Assembly (NCBI GenBank): GCA_023284085.1
Contig: JAKVHY010000007.1
Span: 101,595-165,594 of the forward strand
Length of the DNA: 64,000 nucleotides
Source: Shewanella benthica
GTDB lineage: Bacteria; Pseudomonadota; Gammaproteobacteria; Enterobacterales; Shewanellaceae
Direction: 5' to 3'
The notes below the pieces were generated by a model. That model ran no database searches, had not been told where the DNA came from, and saw only the letters and a program-made list of their open reading frames with translations. Shown one piece after another: positions 50,901-59,812 of this stretch; position 1 is the stretch's first letter, and the number at the start of each line of letters is the position of its first letter. The translations under genes were made by a program, and so were the position numbers.

Positions 50901-53019
50901 GGGCTATGCTTTACGAGCGGCAGACTTGAATAACGATGGTAATGTGACAGCCATGGAGGTCAATACCGTGTTAGAGCATGCTGCTGGTTTGGTTTCTTTG
51001 CCACTAACAGGTTCTCCGAGTATCTGGCAATTTAACCCATCTGAGCGTAGTTATGCAGTATTAAAGAAAGATTTAACCAACCAGAACTTTACCGGTTATT
51101 TAATCGGTGATGCATCGGGCAATGCGTTAAATCAAGCAAACCTCAATGCTATAGGTGACGATGCTCAATGGTTTAATAGGCAGGTAATAGGCGACAAGCG
51201 TATTTCATTGGATCTGTATGTTCACAAGACCGATACCCTTGCTATTGACTTAAATGTAAGTTTTGACGCCGTTTTAGTGAGCCTTGTTAGTATTGAAGCT
51301 CAAGATAGTGTTAGCAATTGGAGTGTTATTAGCCATTCACCAACTGATGGTTTGGTTAATATTGTGCTAGCAAACGATCAAGCTCTCACCCAATCAGGTA
51401 GCGTATTACGATTTGAGTTTGTACTGCTTTCTGCTGAAAGTACGACTTTATCGGCTAATTCGCTAATGCTAAATGAATCATCTATCGTCGTTGACGATAT
51501 AACACTTAGTTATAGTGAAAGTGATTCCGACAACGACGGCATTAGTGACAGGCTGGAGTTATTACATGGACTTAATCCCTTCGATAGCACCGATGCCCTT
51601 GCCGATAATGACAATGATGGCTTAACCAATCTTGAGGAGATATTGCTTGGGACCGATCCAAACAATCGAGACTCTGATGGTGACGGTATTAGTGATGGCG
51701 ACGAGCAGAATAGTGGCAGTAATCCATTAGACCCGCGTGATAAAGTGGCGAACGTGTTTACTATTGAAGCATTTGTTGATGTCAACCAAGATGGCATAGA
51801 TGATTGGGTTACCATTAAACAAGAGGATAATGGCCATTCAGTGAGTATCCATGATGCGGCTACTGCGAGTAAGTTGTTTAATTATAGCGTTGAACATTCG
51901 TTGACTAATACTGAAGTGAGATGGCTCAGTGACCGCAATAACGATGCAATACCAGAGTTAGCATTGTTTGGCTTAAATACTGAGTTTAACCGCTATCAAC
52001 TCTTAGTTAGGAATGGAGCTAATGGTGATTCAGTTGGCGTTTGGAATTGGCCTAATGTACTCGATGAGGTTAGATTTGAAGTGCTGGATGACTTAACACA
52101 AGACAGCATTGAGGAATTTGCAGTCAGCGGTGTGCATAGAATCAATGGTACGCGCCAGTTAATCGTTAAAGATGGTCAATCCAAAGCCGGGTATCTTACA
52201 TTTAAATGGCCAAACCTATGGGACAAACCACAATTTGTCACCATGACCGATATGACGGGTGACAGCATTCCTGAAGTTGCAATGTATGGCGTACATACCC
52301 GAATCGGTAAAGGTCAACTATTTATCTATGACGGCGCTCTAAATACCAAAGTAGATGTCTATAACTGGAATCCACTGTGGTCAAATACGCAACTATTCAA
52401 GATGGATGATTTAGATTCCGATGGCACTGATGATTGGGGGCAGTTTGGTGAAAGAAAAGACGATGGTCGTTATCAGTGGCTGGTTAAAAAGGGCAATGAT
52501 AAACGAGGGGTGATACGAACCTTTTCATGGGCAAACCTGCTTGAGAGTGTTAAGCCACTTCAAGTTACTGATAGAACTGAAGATGGTGTTAGGGAGGTTG
52601 CAATTGTTGGGTTATCTACTTCTGATAATAAAGTGAAGTTATGGATTAATGATGGCAAGGCGATGAATACCCGTATTACTAATATCGCTTGGCCTAACAA
52701 TTGGAATGCTTATCGAGTCATTGAGATTGGTGATATGAATAATGATGGATTTACTGAATTTGCCTTGTATGGCTTTAATCAGGTCAATGATAATTTTCAA
52801 ATCATTATAAAGGATGGCAAAACAGCCACTGAGTTTGGGCGTTATACTTGGGTCGGTGATTGGGAGGATATACAAGTAGCTCACGCTGACATAAATAACG
52901 ATGGTTACTTGGATGTTATCTTGATTGGCCAAAACCAACTTGATGAACAAACCAGGCATCTTGTTATCGATGCTACGGATCTACAGACTGTGATTAGCCA
53001 AAGCACTATTGTGCACTAG
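44938..53019 (+). CDS. Giant exported subtilase (S8) with lectin-like, FnIII, IPT, cohesin, dockerin, TSP3 and propeller modules
   Basis: A 2693-residue protein. Signal peptide about 1-32; propeptide-like region about 95-225. Peptidase S8 domain about 270-535 with catalytic D283 (AVIDSGVDYNHPD), H342 (HGHGTHVAG), oxyanion N433 (SAGNSG) and S515 (GTSMAAP), so it should be active. Then a beta-rich region, a C-type-lectin-like segment (YVAKVNGWSLAQAEEFVSQL near 1031), a Cys-containing insertion, an FnIII-like part (about 1500-1590), IPT/TIG (about 1695-1780), a cohesin-like domain (about 1778-1905), a dockerin-like pair of loops (FDASLMLQHISG, LNNDGNVTAMEVNTVLEHAA, near 1980-2025), a second cohesin-like domain (about 2080-2190), TSP3 (about 2198-2270) and the shared W-rich propeller (about 2275-2693). 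No C-terminal membrane anchor is visible. Probably released or held at the surface. Confidence 0.85.
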   Translation: MSKSFSSLGTIVASSLYFSASLYSATSIANELDRTSSNHIGQDLAIAASLDTNTPVLIPLDTLQSNPNYSALAKQKLYRGPYQGGVAIGAPTVVTTDKIKRCNGKSCVEGEFLVKFAPQQYQAFATSQVTHLNNDNGVSAQTVQAAKSRDAGLGSLLINGVELVPLFKQKSVSSKQRVSSLISPQLTKARAEASRWYRVNLTDASQHKQTMQQLASRPDVEYVEELKIRTITDIPSEQALNNDPDINKQWHLDSTNTPAAWQWLADNDLSQYGDRNVVVAVIDSGVDYNHPDLALNMWINQGEIADNGIDDDGNGFIDDVYGANVLGSTYDHHGDPMDDHGHGTHVAGIIAAKKDNGHGGVGIAPNVQIMAIKASQYSGILTSADIAEALYYAAENGADIINMSFGGTGYSHAEEDALAVAFASSVLIASAGNSGKSNDGFCSPIVERSYPAAYPWVLGVMAESPTPNKYGDYLAGFSNYDCVAKDSVEYEVMAPGVDIYSTLPNEGYAAWDGTSMAAPVVAGIAALTRTRFNDKSVYSSRFIMGQLGATGVIKQGKTYDETKPAISYHSIDALEALTNTPKPALNYLEHYLWDGANELQSYQGEGNGDGVVDAGETIDLAVIVRNQWGQSDGTVVTLSAEVDGAMGVDPHVTWLNDSVNYDSVGTFGNDDNGLMYDTDGVVVGVEQPFTFKVADNTPNNHIINIKVRFSSDNGLDPQDGNQYTSESEFQLLVNRGVTLPSILDSDAPGSEGGLLDIDGVVDGVITLGNQALYIIDKPVLIAKDTTVKMGPGVQVQFWGSQPDDAYAQFRNSYLQVEGRLLAEGSVEAPFSFMPSSLFPDRMVVLLTRDAQQVDLKYGTIANLYNGYRDSNGINKCNDDSCSISITAQFVELIRGIEGYELFVDKMSTGNWQTSPTNSLGGVDLRQGRLHALGGIYSWDESAVVNKETHLKIMLPTNYSGSLSDNSNVKNFEYGPSNSNEAVQSNNVFLGNVKRNAQGAHYPSLLASPAAANKKTSYQLSSPLTVSGKTYYVAKVNGWSLAQAEEFVSQLDSGDFATISTADEFTLLSDWLYETPALYNANVGYVRQDDDSYAWHNGEQPSYDFTENQLYWQNRTANPEVVVIDGKQPLLEYLSSKLENDALNGYLNCSSEFSDAVACVFEPEDPLTISWIQQRYNQFQQDRLSVLLKERLDNNDYADYASCHAAGDYSCQQADEAAWRIAFVEQNNQNCTTNNAYDCLYYAVDYSDWYDANFGKYNAEDAKTRVRADFSSSSYILEFDNDPGKAALEGILTQYIENDFQSDSAFRNNAILNRYWDANPDRWMQIQTFTKQGDPAYEDFSGNYWGTNSEFLIDQVILDYKDDFNLNKAKVTPRLIAAPQTAYPFVSDVKLLDAEGNPRPDGKFGAEAMIWEVSFNRDMAQDVQPNVWFGPDYPYTDFTVRGDWIDARTWRGNVHVSPVASDGYQYVRIQDAVTAENAWLKTGEDYARYRFLVNSSGLEALNLQASAGEGYIDLTWSQDDFETLYGYNLYRATSEEGNYTRVHQSLIESETHSYIDENVEPGQQYFYQFKVVSAVGESKGSNIASATPVDTIAPSVNHSPITNAGYGANVLIQADVTDNIAVASVNLHYRTMGQANYIATPMSNQQNSQYRASLPGSAMVSPGVEYYIEASDGTTFGYHGRSATPHSVLVNDAPVITRIQPTQGIAEGGTLVSITGHNFNAGAKVNFGNADCGQVNWISHYELQCTTAAHFPGAVDITITNSNEQSHRLAGGFTYTASDVTIGIGDNSVGIGSELIIPIRINNVNGLKAFELTVDFDADKLKLEHVAKAEMSNSWSLSYYKPTDGQVNIVAASSGSSANGDGSLINLTFTAISPTETFANVSMSAVSLNDGAISADKYAALIEIIQGFSISGQVTHWSDSSVIVNTSLIVDNGVATTINDELGHFSLTGIRAGAHTLRATHNLMPSANTITAFDASLMLQHISGSNSLQGYALRAADLNNDGNVTAMEVNTVLEHAAGLVSLPLTGSPSIWQFNPSERSYAVLKKDLTNQNFTGYLIGDASGNALNQANLNAIGDDAQWFNRQVIGDKRISLDLYVHKTDTLAIDLNVSFDAVLVSLVSIEAQDSVSNWSVISHSPTDGLVNIVLANDQALTQSGSVLRFEFVLLSAESTTLSANSLMLNESSIVVDDITLSYSESDSDNDGISDRLELLHGLNPFDSTDALADNDNDGLTNLEEILLGTDPNNRDSDGDGISDGDEQNSGSNPLDPRDKVANVFTIEAFVDVNQDGIDDWVTIKQEDNGHSVSIHDAATASKLFNYSVEHSLTNTEVRWLSDRNNDAIPELALFGLNTEFNRYQLLVRNGANGDSVGVWNWPNVLDEVRFEVLDDLTQDSIEEFAVSGVHRINGTRQLIVKDGQSKAGYLTFKWPNLWDKPQFVTMTDMTGDSIPEVAMYGVHTRIGKGQLFIYDGALNTKVDVYNWNPLWSNTQLFKMDDLDSDGTDDWGQFGERKDDGRYQWLVKKGNDKRGVIRTFSWANLLESVKPLQVTDRTEDGVREVAIVGLSTSDNKVKLWINDGKAMNTRITNIAWPNNWNAYRVIEIGDMNNDGFTEFALYGFNQVNDNFQIIIKDGKTATEFGRYTWVGDWEDIQVAHADINNDGYLDVILIGQNQLDEQTRHLVIDATDLQTVISQSTIVH

Positions 53020-53061
53020 ATCACCAAGTCATTAAAAATGAGTATCATTTCTTAATAAATT

Positions 53062-53093
53062 AAAAGTCTGCGGTTGTTGAACTGCAGACTTTT
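53062..53093 (+). terminator. Intrinsic terminator after the giant subtilase gene
   Basis: Perfect 10-bp stem aaaagtctgc/gcagactttt (53062-53071, 53084-53093) with a 12-base loop. The T-run is within the stem end, so strength is moderate to good. Confidence 0.75.
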
Positions 53094-53397
53094 AAGGGGA
53101 ATATCTTTTAATTCGTATTGCGCCTTTAAACCTCTAATCCTTTAAGCATCATTTGATCAACTAGAGGGTTCTATTTATCGATTGTTATCGCCAATTCTTG
53201 GTCGTTGATCTCACACATAGTCAAACGTGTTTCGTTATGTTATAAGTTAGTCATGATTTAACCCTGCGTTTACATTTGGTGGTTTGAGTCCGTTTTAAAT
53301 ATCTACTGTTTGAGAGTATATAGTTTAAAACTGGCTAATCTGGGATGTGGCTATAGGGAAGGTGCACTGAAGCACGGAATTTAAAAAGGACCTTACC
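53094..53397 (+). other. Spacer before the triple-repeat gene
   Basis: AT-rich spacer without an open frame of note or a convincing promoter. It presumably carries the start site of the next gene, since a terminator precedes it. An aaaaagga ribosome site lies just before ATG 53398. Confidence 0.4.
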
Positions 53398-56300
53398 ATG
53401 AGGATTTACTCAAGCAGTATTGCTATTGCGGCATTGCTATCTAGCCCTTCGGCTTTTGCTTCACCTCCAGATACCTTAGTGGATGATCCAAGAGATCATG
53501 CATTCAAACACCCCAGCGCGAGCAGTGTTTTCGAGGGCTTTCAAGAACACACAGTAAACAATAAAATCTTAAAGCAAGCATCTTCAGCCTCAATCGAATT
53601 ATCATTTACAGTTGATGAGTTGAGTGGGTCTAAGTTTGTTGTTTTATCTGACACTCATGAAGGCTGGTTACCGCTTTCTGGTGATTCATTAGTTTTTAAT
53701 GATGATAACTCTGGAATGATTAGTTCTGGGGTGTATCCTTTTTTTTCTGAGGAAGCACTGACTTGGAGCGTTGTTGATAGTAAACTTTTTATTGATGGCA
53801 CAGGTCAACAAAGTGCTTGGGGTTACTTTAGTTATCCCTATAGCGGTATTGCTGAAAAATATGGTGACACTGTCGCTGCTAAGTTTATTGAACTTTATGA
53901 TTTAAGTGTAATACAAACTAATTTTAACTTAGAGGAGCGTACCCGATTTAGCTCTTCCTATGAAAAACTGCCATTTTCTGAAGCTGGAACAAGAGTCAAG
54001 GTTACCACAACCAAAGATATTGAATTGATCATTCCTGATTCATGGAACTGGACTGATGAGATTCCTACAGCTCAGCTAATTGAAGTGAGTGAAAATACAC
54101 TTGTTAATCCATCTGTCAGTTTGTTTTCTGCAAAAACGATGGCAGATCTTGCTGGCGATTGGGCGGTCTTTTTACATTATTCTCATGAAAATGGCTGGGG
54201 TGGGGAAGATACAACGCCTGGAGTCTATGGAGATAAATTACAACTGGTGGCTGATGGGTCTTCGGTTTCATCTAAGAGTGGTTACAACTTTATCTGGTCT
54301 CTAGAGAATGATGCATTAAAGCTCGTCGATGGAAATCGTTATTTTATTTTCACTCCATTCAAACAGCTAGATAAAACCTATTTGGCCAATATCGAGCAGT
54401 ATGATGGAGATACGCTAACTCGCACCTTTGTCGGTAAGTTGGCACAATTCGACACTAGCTTCGGCCAATTTACACAAAACTTAGTCACTATGTTGCCAAA
54501 CATGTGGCTCTCAGGTATTAATTTACCTTCACCAGATGCATGGGATGGAGATATACCATCTTTCGACTCGGTATGGGGGTATCAGTTCAACAGCGATGGC
54601 ACTTTTTGGCGTGGCACAGGTACCGGATATCAGGACTATGAAAATAAAACCGGTCCAGAAATTTATAGAGGGCAGAAGTGGCAATATTCGACTGCTGATA
54701 ACCTTGTCTCGTTGACCTATAACGATGAAGAGATTAGCCGTGAACGAGTTTTAGAGGTTATCTCGGTTGATAGTGAGGGTGTTGCGCTCGCCTTCGAATA
54801 TTCAACATATGGGTGGGATATAGATGGTGATGGGGTGATCACGGCAGATGAGACCAGGAACTTCATTTTACCCAGAATGAATATGATGCGTCTCACTGAT
54901 TTGAGTCTCTATACTGATGCTTGGAATGCCATCCCTGATACGGACAATGATGGCTTGAATGATTTTCAAGAGGTAGACTACGGGACATCACCAAATAACC
55001 CTGATTCAGACCATGATGGTATAAACGATGGTGATGAGTTAGCGCTCGGCTTGGACCCTCTTAACCTTGATTCTGATGGTGATGGGTATACTGATGGATT
55101 TGAGCAGGAGCAAGGCAGCGATCCACAATCTAATACTTCAACGCCAGCATCTACAACTCTATTTTTTAACTCGTCAGAATTAAATAATAGTAAAGCTGTG
55201 TCTTTACCAGCAACTAAAAGTGGTAGAAGCCCTCACAGCGGTACATCGATATATTTGAGTGATGGCGGAGTGGCAAAGCAAAGTGATGGCTGGTTAAGCA
55301 ACTATACCTCGGTGACTTCGACTTGGTCTGTTATCAATGGTCAATTGGAGATCACGGGTTCAGATGAACCAAGCGTTTCTTTTTTATACAGTTCTTATCC
55401 CTTTGATAGCATAGCTACGACATATGGCCAACAGGTAGCAGATGGGTTAGTTAATGCCGCTGATAATGGTGTGATTGGCTATGACATCGAGTTAGAGGAG
55501 CAAGTAAAAGTTACTGGTTATACCTATTCTAAGCACTCACTTGAAAACGATGTATTACAGGTTATCAAATCGACACAATCGGAGCGAATGCTCGTACTTC
55601 CAGGTGAGCTCAGTTGGGAAGGGGGTAATCCACAATCTGATTATATCGATGAATCAATAGAGCAGTGGCGTACCGATTTCACTGGATTACTGGCTGGCAG
55701 TAGTCCAGTGGACCTTCAAGGTGATTGGGCTGTATTCCTCAGATCGGAATTAACTTTTTCTCCAGCAAGGGGAGTCGGAACGGTCGATGGTTTGTATGCG
55801 AATGTTCTCTCGTTGGGCAGTGACAATTCTGTTGATTCTTCGTATTTCACCGAAGCTTATAATTGGGATTTGGTCAATGGTTCATTAGAGCTTACAGCGT
55901 CTTCAGCAAAGATTGTTATCACTCCTTTTCAGCAATACGGTAAGCATTATCTTGCTTTATATGAAGTCTATCAAGGCAATGAACTGGTTGAAGCCTATTC
56001 GGCAGAGTTAGCCCAATTTGATGGCAGTTTTAATCAATTAACCGAAAATTTAACGACTCAACTTCCACATATCTATTTTTCTGGGATTAATGCTCATATC
56101 TTGTCACAGTGGGAAAATGATCAGCTGCTGTTAGAGAATGTTTGGGGTTATCAATTCCGTGAAGATGGCACCATGCGCCGAGGTGTTGGCGGCAGTGTTG
56201 ATTATGATACTGGTAATGAATCCTTCTACATGGGACAGGAGTGGAGTTACACGTTAGAGAATAATCGTATTGTGATGTCTTATATCACATCATTTAAAGA

Positions 56301-59300
56301 GCGAGTGCGTACTTGGGATGTGATCTCTGTTGATAGCAATGGACGTGCTCTAGTCTTTGAGCGCTCAACCTATGATTATGATATGGACGGTGACGGCACG
56401 ATTGCAGCTGATGAACGTGGCATATTTATTGCGCCACGCTTTAATACTCTAGAGTTGTTCGATTTAAGTCAGTATGCAGCAGCATGGAACTCATTACCTG
56501 ATAGCGACTCTGATGGTGTTAATGATTATCAAGAGGCTGAGTTAGGCACGGACCCAAATAACGCCGACAGTGATTTTGATGGGTTAACGGACAGTGAAGA
56601 GCTTGAGGCTGGCACTAATCCATTAATGGCAGATTCTGACGGTGATGGCTACAGTGATCTCTTTGAGCTTGACGCTGGAACCGATCCACTTTCAAACTCA
56701 TCAACGCCAGCAGCAGGTGATTTGGCCTTTAATCTAGAGATGCTAAAAGCCAGTAAAGCCATCGTTTTATACGATACAGTACCAGGTTGGTTACCTAACT
56801 CAGGTACATCAATCGTGTTCAATAACGGCGCCGGAACAATTGCATCAGGTTTTCTTGGCAACTACTCAGAAGCTACGATGAACTGGTCGATAATGGACGA
56901 TAATCTCGTTATCGAGACACCAGATAGTTCATCACTTGTTTACCCTTGGGTTGAAGTTCCATTTGCTTATATAGCCGAAACTTATGGTCAAGAGTCTGCA
57001 GACAAACTTAATGATTTAGTTTCTCAGGGAGTTATTGATTCATACGGTTTCCAAATGGAGGAGCGACATTCCAATATTCAGAAAACCTACAGTAAACTGT
57101 CTGAAACTAACGGAAAGTCCCGGGTATTAATAAGCTCTGTTTCAAAACAAGAACTTATCATCCCTGATGAATGGAATTGGGATGGCCCTCTACCTGCTGC
57201 ATATCAAACAACAGAAAGCGAAGAAACTTATCAAGCTGTCCCTGTTAGTTTATTCAGTGGTAAAGTTGCAGCGGATATCGCTGGAGAGTGGAGTGTCCCT
57301 CTACATTATGAGTACCTAAACGGACCTGTTTATGGTGCGGGCGTAGCCCCTGGTGTATATAGTGATAAAGTTACGCTCAATGCTGACGGGACTACGTCAA
57401 CCGTACATAGCGGCTTTAATTTCGACTGGTCGCTAAGTAACGGCATGTTAGTACTAGTCGATGGCTCGAACCGCTTCGAAGTCACACCTATCCTAGTGGA
57501 AGGAAAACCCTATTTAGCCAATGTCGAGCAGTATTTTGACAATAAACTTGTTAGATCTTTTGTCGGTCAATTGGCCAAGTTTGAAGCCGATGTTAGTTAT
57601 TTAACCGATCAACTTACTAGTCATTTACCTAGCTTCTGGCTTGCTGGAATAAACTCCTCTCTTCCTGAGGGATATGATGAGCAAGGTCTTCTGAAGTTAG
57701 ACTGGATGTTCGGTTATCAGTTTAGGCAAGATGGCACTTTCCGAAGAGGTATTAGTGGTCAGTATGAAGATTGGGAAAATCAAACTAACCCCTACCTGTC
57801 AATGGGAAGTATTTGGAACTATACCGTTGCAGATAACTTAATAACCATGACCTTTGAGAATGATTACTCAAAGAGAGAACGTACTTGGGAGATCATTGCA
57901 GTTGATGATAGTGCTCGTGCATATGTGCTAGAACGTTCTACATATGGACGTGATTTGGATAGCGATGGCGTTATAACAGATGACGAAACGGGCAACTTTA
58001 TCCCTCCACGAATTAATGTTATTTATCCTGGTCAATTAAGTCACTGGGAAGAGGTTTGGAATGCCTTACCTGACAGTGATTTAGATGGGTTAAATGATTA
58101 TCTAGAGGAAGATTTAGGCACGGATCCAAATAACCAAGATTCTGATTTTGATGGTCTTACTGATAAAGAGGAATATGATGCTGGTCTGGATCCAAATGAC
58201 TCGACTGATGCCGTTGCTGATTTTGATAATGATGGATTGACTAACGCGCAAGAAGTGATGCTAGGTACGGGGATATGGAACCCTGATAGTGACGGTGATG
58301 GTGTTTCAGATGGTGAAGAATATGCTAATGGCAGTGATCCGCTCGATGCCAGTGATAAAGCGGCATCAAATATAACCTTGATTGAGTTTGCTGATGTGAA
58401 CAATGATGGTATCTCTGATTGGTTAGGTCATCACATCCAAACTGACAAAGTAAGTTTTACGCTGTTTAGTGGAGATAACTATACAAGCCTTGGCAATTTT
58501 GAGGTAAGCCATAGCTTTGATGAAGCGAGTTTACATTTACTTGATGATAGGACTGGTGATGGCACTCCAGAGATTGGACTATTTGGATTCGACTCAACGG
58601 CTAACCGTTATCAGTTATTAGTTCACAACGGTGAGACAGGTCAAAGTCAAGGTAAGTGGAACTGGCCGGCAACCCTTGGAAGTGTCGAGTTTGTTGCTCT
58701 GGGCGACTTAACCCTAGATGGTAAACAAGAGTACGCGATATTTGGGGTTCACTTAGTTAATGGTGTTCGCCAGTTAGTAGTGAAAAATGGTGAGAGTAAG
58801 AAGACATATCAAACTTTTAAGTGGCCAAATATTTGGGATAATGCTCGCATAGTGACAATGAGTGACCGAACTGGCGATGGTGTACCTGAAGTTGCTTTAT
58901 ATGGTCGTCATACCCGTTTGGATAAGGGGCAGTTATTTGTCTATGACGGATTACTTAACAGTAAACTCGAAGTATATAACTGGAACAAGCTTTGGAGTGA
59001 TATCCAACTTGTTGAAATGGACGATATAGATGGTGATGGAACAACCGATTGGGGACAGTTTGGTGTTCGTAAGGATGATGGGCGCCTACAATGGATTGTT
59101 AAAAAAGGGCACGATAAGAAAGGTGTGATAAGAACGTTCTCTTGGGCTGCCGATTTAACCAATACATCACCTATGCTTGTTGGCGATAGAACGGGTGATG
59201 GCATTCGTGAAGTAGCAGTTATTGGTACCAGTCTCGATACCGGTAAACTCTTTGTTCGTATCAATGATGGCAAGTTACCTAATAAGCGTATTGCTAATAT

Positions 59301-59631
59301 AAGCTGGCCTGATAAATGGGAAGAGCAACAGGTGGTTGAGCTTGGAGACCTAAATAGTGATGGCTTTAATGAGTTTGCTATGCTGGGCTATCTTAAGAGT
59401 AATCGTAAAGTTCAGCTGGTGGTTAAAGATGGTCAGAGCCTTACCGAGTATGGTCGATATACATTAGATGGTGCTTGGGAAGACATCTCGGTATCTAGTT
59501 ACGACTATGATGCCGATGGTCAACTAGACGTGGTTGTTAATGGGGTGAATGTTGATAGTTCACAACTCGTATCGCATATGTTACTTGGTACTGATTTGTC
59601 CTTAGCCGATAAAGTTGTTGTAGCGCATTAA
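53398..59631 (+). CDS. Giant exported protein: three 520-residue repeats of unknown fold, TSP3, W-rich propeller
   Basis: A 2077-residue protein with a signal peptide (cut near SAFA-SP, residue 22). Three tandem repeats of about 522 residues begin near residues 64 (ELSFTVDELSGSKFVVL), 584 (TLFFNSSELNNSKAVSL) and 1106 (DLAFNLEMLKASKAIVL). Each carries a GDWAVFL/GEWSVPL block, a WGYQF-DGT-RG block and one EF-hand-like loop (DIDGDGVITADE, DMDGDGTIAADE, DLDSDGVITDDE), then TSP3 repeats. I recognise no family for the repeat body; its alternating strands and paired TWSV/NWSI blocks suggest beta-sandwich or lipocalin-like barrels. Residues about 1660-2077 are the TSP3-linked propeller shared with neighbours. 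No catalytic motif seen. Probably a calcium-stabilised surface or secreted binding protein (inference). Confidence 0.82.
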   Translation: MRIYSSSIAIAALLSSPSAFASPPDTLVDDPRDHAFKHPSASSVFEGFQEHTVNNKILKQASSASIELSFTVDELSGSKFVVLSDTHEGWLPLSGDSLVFNDDNSGMISSGVYPFFSEEALTWSVVDSKLFIDGTGQQSAWGYFSYPYSGIAEKYGDTVAAKFIELYDLSVIQTNFNLEERTRFSSSYEKLPFSEAGTRVKVTTTKDIELIIPDSWNWTDEIPTAQLIEVSENTLVNPSVSLFSAKTMADLAGDWAVFLHYSHENGWGGEDTTPGVYGDKLQLVADGSSVSSKSGYNFIWSLENDALKLVDGNRYFIFTPFKQLDKTYLANIEQYDGDTLTRTFVGKLAQFDTSFGQFTQNLVTMLPNMWLSGINLPSPDAWDGDIPSFDSVWGYQFNSDGTFWRGTGTGYQDYENKTGPEIYRGQKWQYSTADNLVSLTYNDEEISRERVLEVISVDSEGVALAFEYSTYGWDIDGDGVITADETRNFILPRMNMMRLTDLSLYTDAWNAIPDTDNDGLNDFQEVDYGTSPNNPDSDHDGINDGDELALGLDPLNLDSDGDGYTDGFEQEQGSDPQSNTSTPASTTLFFNSSELNNSKAVSLPATKSGRSPHSGTSIYLSDGGVAKQSDGWLSNYTSVTSTWSVINGQLEITGSDEPSVSFLYSSYPFDSIATTYGQQVADGLVNAADNGVIGYDIELEEQVKVTGYTYSKHSLENDVLQVIKSTQSERMLVLPGELSWEGGNPQSDYIDESIEQWRTDFTGLLAGSSPVDLQGDWAVFLRSELTFSPARGVGTVDGLYANVLSLGSDNSVDSSYFTEAYNWDLVNGSLELTASSAKIVITPFQQYGKHYLALYEVYQGNELVEAYSAELAQFDGSFNQLTENLTTQLPHIYFSGINAHILSQWENDQLLLENVWGYQFREDGTMRRGVGGSVDYDTGNESFYMGQEWSYTLENNRIVMSYITSFKERVRTWDVISVDSNGRALVFERSTYDYDMDGDGTIAADERGIFIAPRFNTLELFDLSQYAAAWNSLPDSDSDGVNDYQEAELGTDPNNADSDFDGLTDSEELEAGTNPLMADSDGDGYSDLFELDAGTDPLSNSSTPAAGDLAFNLEMLKASKAIVLYDTVPGWLPNSGTSIVFNNGAGTIASGFLGNYSEATMNWSIMDDNLVIETPDSSSLVYPWVEVPFAYIAETYGQESADKLNDLVSQGVIDSYGFQMEERHSNIQKTYSKLSETNGKSRVLISSVSKQELIIPDEWNWDGPLPAAYQTTESEETYQAVPVSLFSGKVAADIAGEWSVPLHYEYLNGPVYGAGVAPGVYSDKVTLNADGTTSTVHSGFNFDWSLSNGMLVLVDGSNRFEVTPILVEGKPYLANVEQYFDNKLVRSFVGQLAKFEADVSYLTDQLTSHLPSFWLAGINSSLPEGYDEQGLLKLDWMFGYQFRQDGTFRRGISGQYEDWENQTNPYLSMGSIWNYTVADNLITMTFENDYSKRERTWEIIAVDDSARAYVLERSTYGRDLDSDGVITDDETGNFIPPRINVIYPGQLSHWEEVWNALPDSDLDGLNDYLEEDLGTDPNNQDSDFDGLTDKEEYDAGLDPNDSTDAVADFDNDGLTNAQEVMLGTGIWNPDSDGDGVSDGEEYANGSDPLDASDKAASNITLIEFADVNNDGISDWLGHHIQTDKVSFTLFSGDNYTSLGNFEVSHSFDEASLHLLDDRTGDGTPEIGLFGFDSTANRYQLLVHNGETGQSQGKWNWPATLGSVEFVALGDLTLDGKQEYAIFGVHLVNGVRQLVVKNGESKKTYQTFKWPNIWDNARIVTMSDRTGDGVPEVALYGRHTRLDKGQLFVYDGLLNSKLEVYNWNKLWSDIQLVEMDDIDGDGTTDWGQFGVRKDDGRLQWIVKKGHDKKGVIRTFSWAADLTNTSPMLVGDRTGDGIREVAVIGTSLDTGKLFVRINDGKLPNKRIANISWPDKWEEQQVVELGDLNSDGFNEFAMLGYLKSNRKVQLVVKDGQSLTEYGRYTLDGAWEDISVSSYDYDADGQLDVVVNGVNVDSSQLVSHMLLGTDLSLADKVVVAH

Positions 59632-59654
59632 CGTGCTGTAAAACTATGTAGTTG

Positions 59655-59680
59655 AAAGGCCTCTTATTGAGGCCTTTTTT
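59655..59680 (+). terminator. Intrinsic terminator after the triple-repeat gene
   Basis: Stem aaaggcctc/gaggccttt with a ttatt loop followed by further Ts (59655-59680). Confidence 0.9.
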
Positions 59681-59705
59681 ATGTGTTATTGTGAAGTTTG
59701 ATACC

Positions 59706-59732
59706 GTGACAGGTTGAATTTTGCACTATAAT
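59706..59732 (+). promoter_or_regulatory. Possible promoter of the second subtilase gene
   Basis: gtgaca (59706-59711) and tataat (59727-59732) lie 15 bases apart, shorter than ideal. It is the best match in the 130-base gap between a terminator and the next start codon. Confidence 0.3.
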
Positions 59733-59812
59733 TGTTGCGGGTTATTTGGGTTTGTTTAATTCAAGGTGCTGGTAACTTTGTTATTAATGCGTCATTAATT
59801 CAAGGAAGAGAC

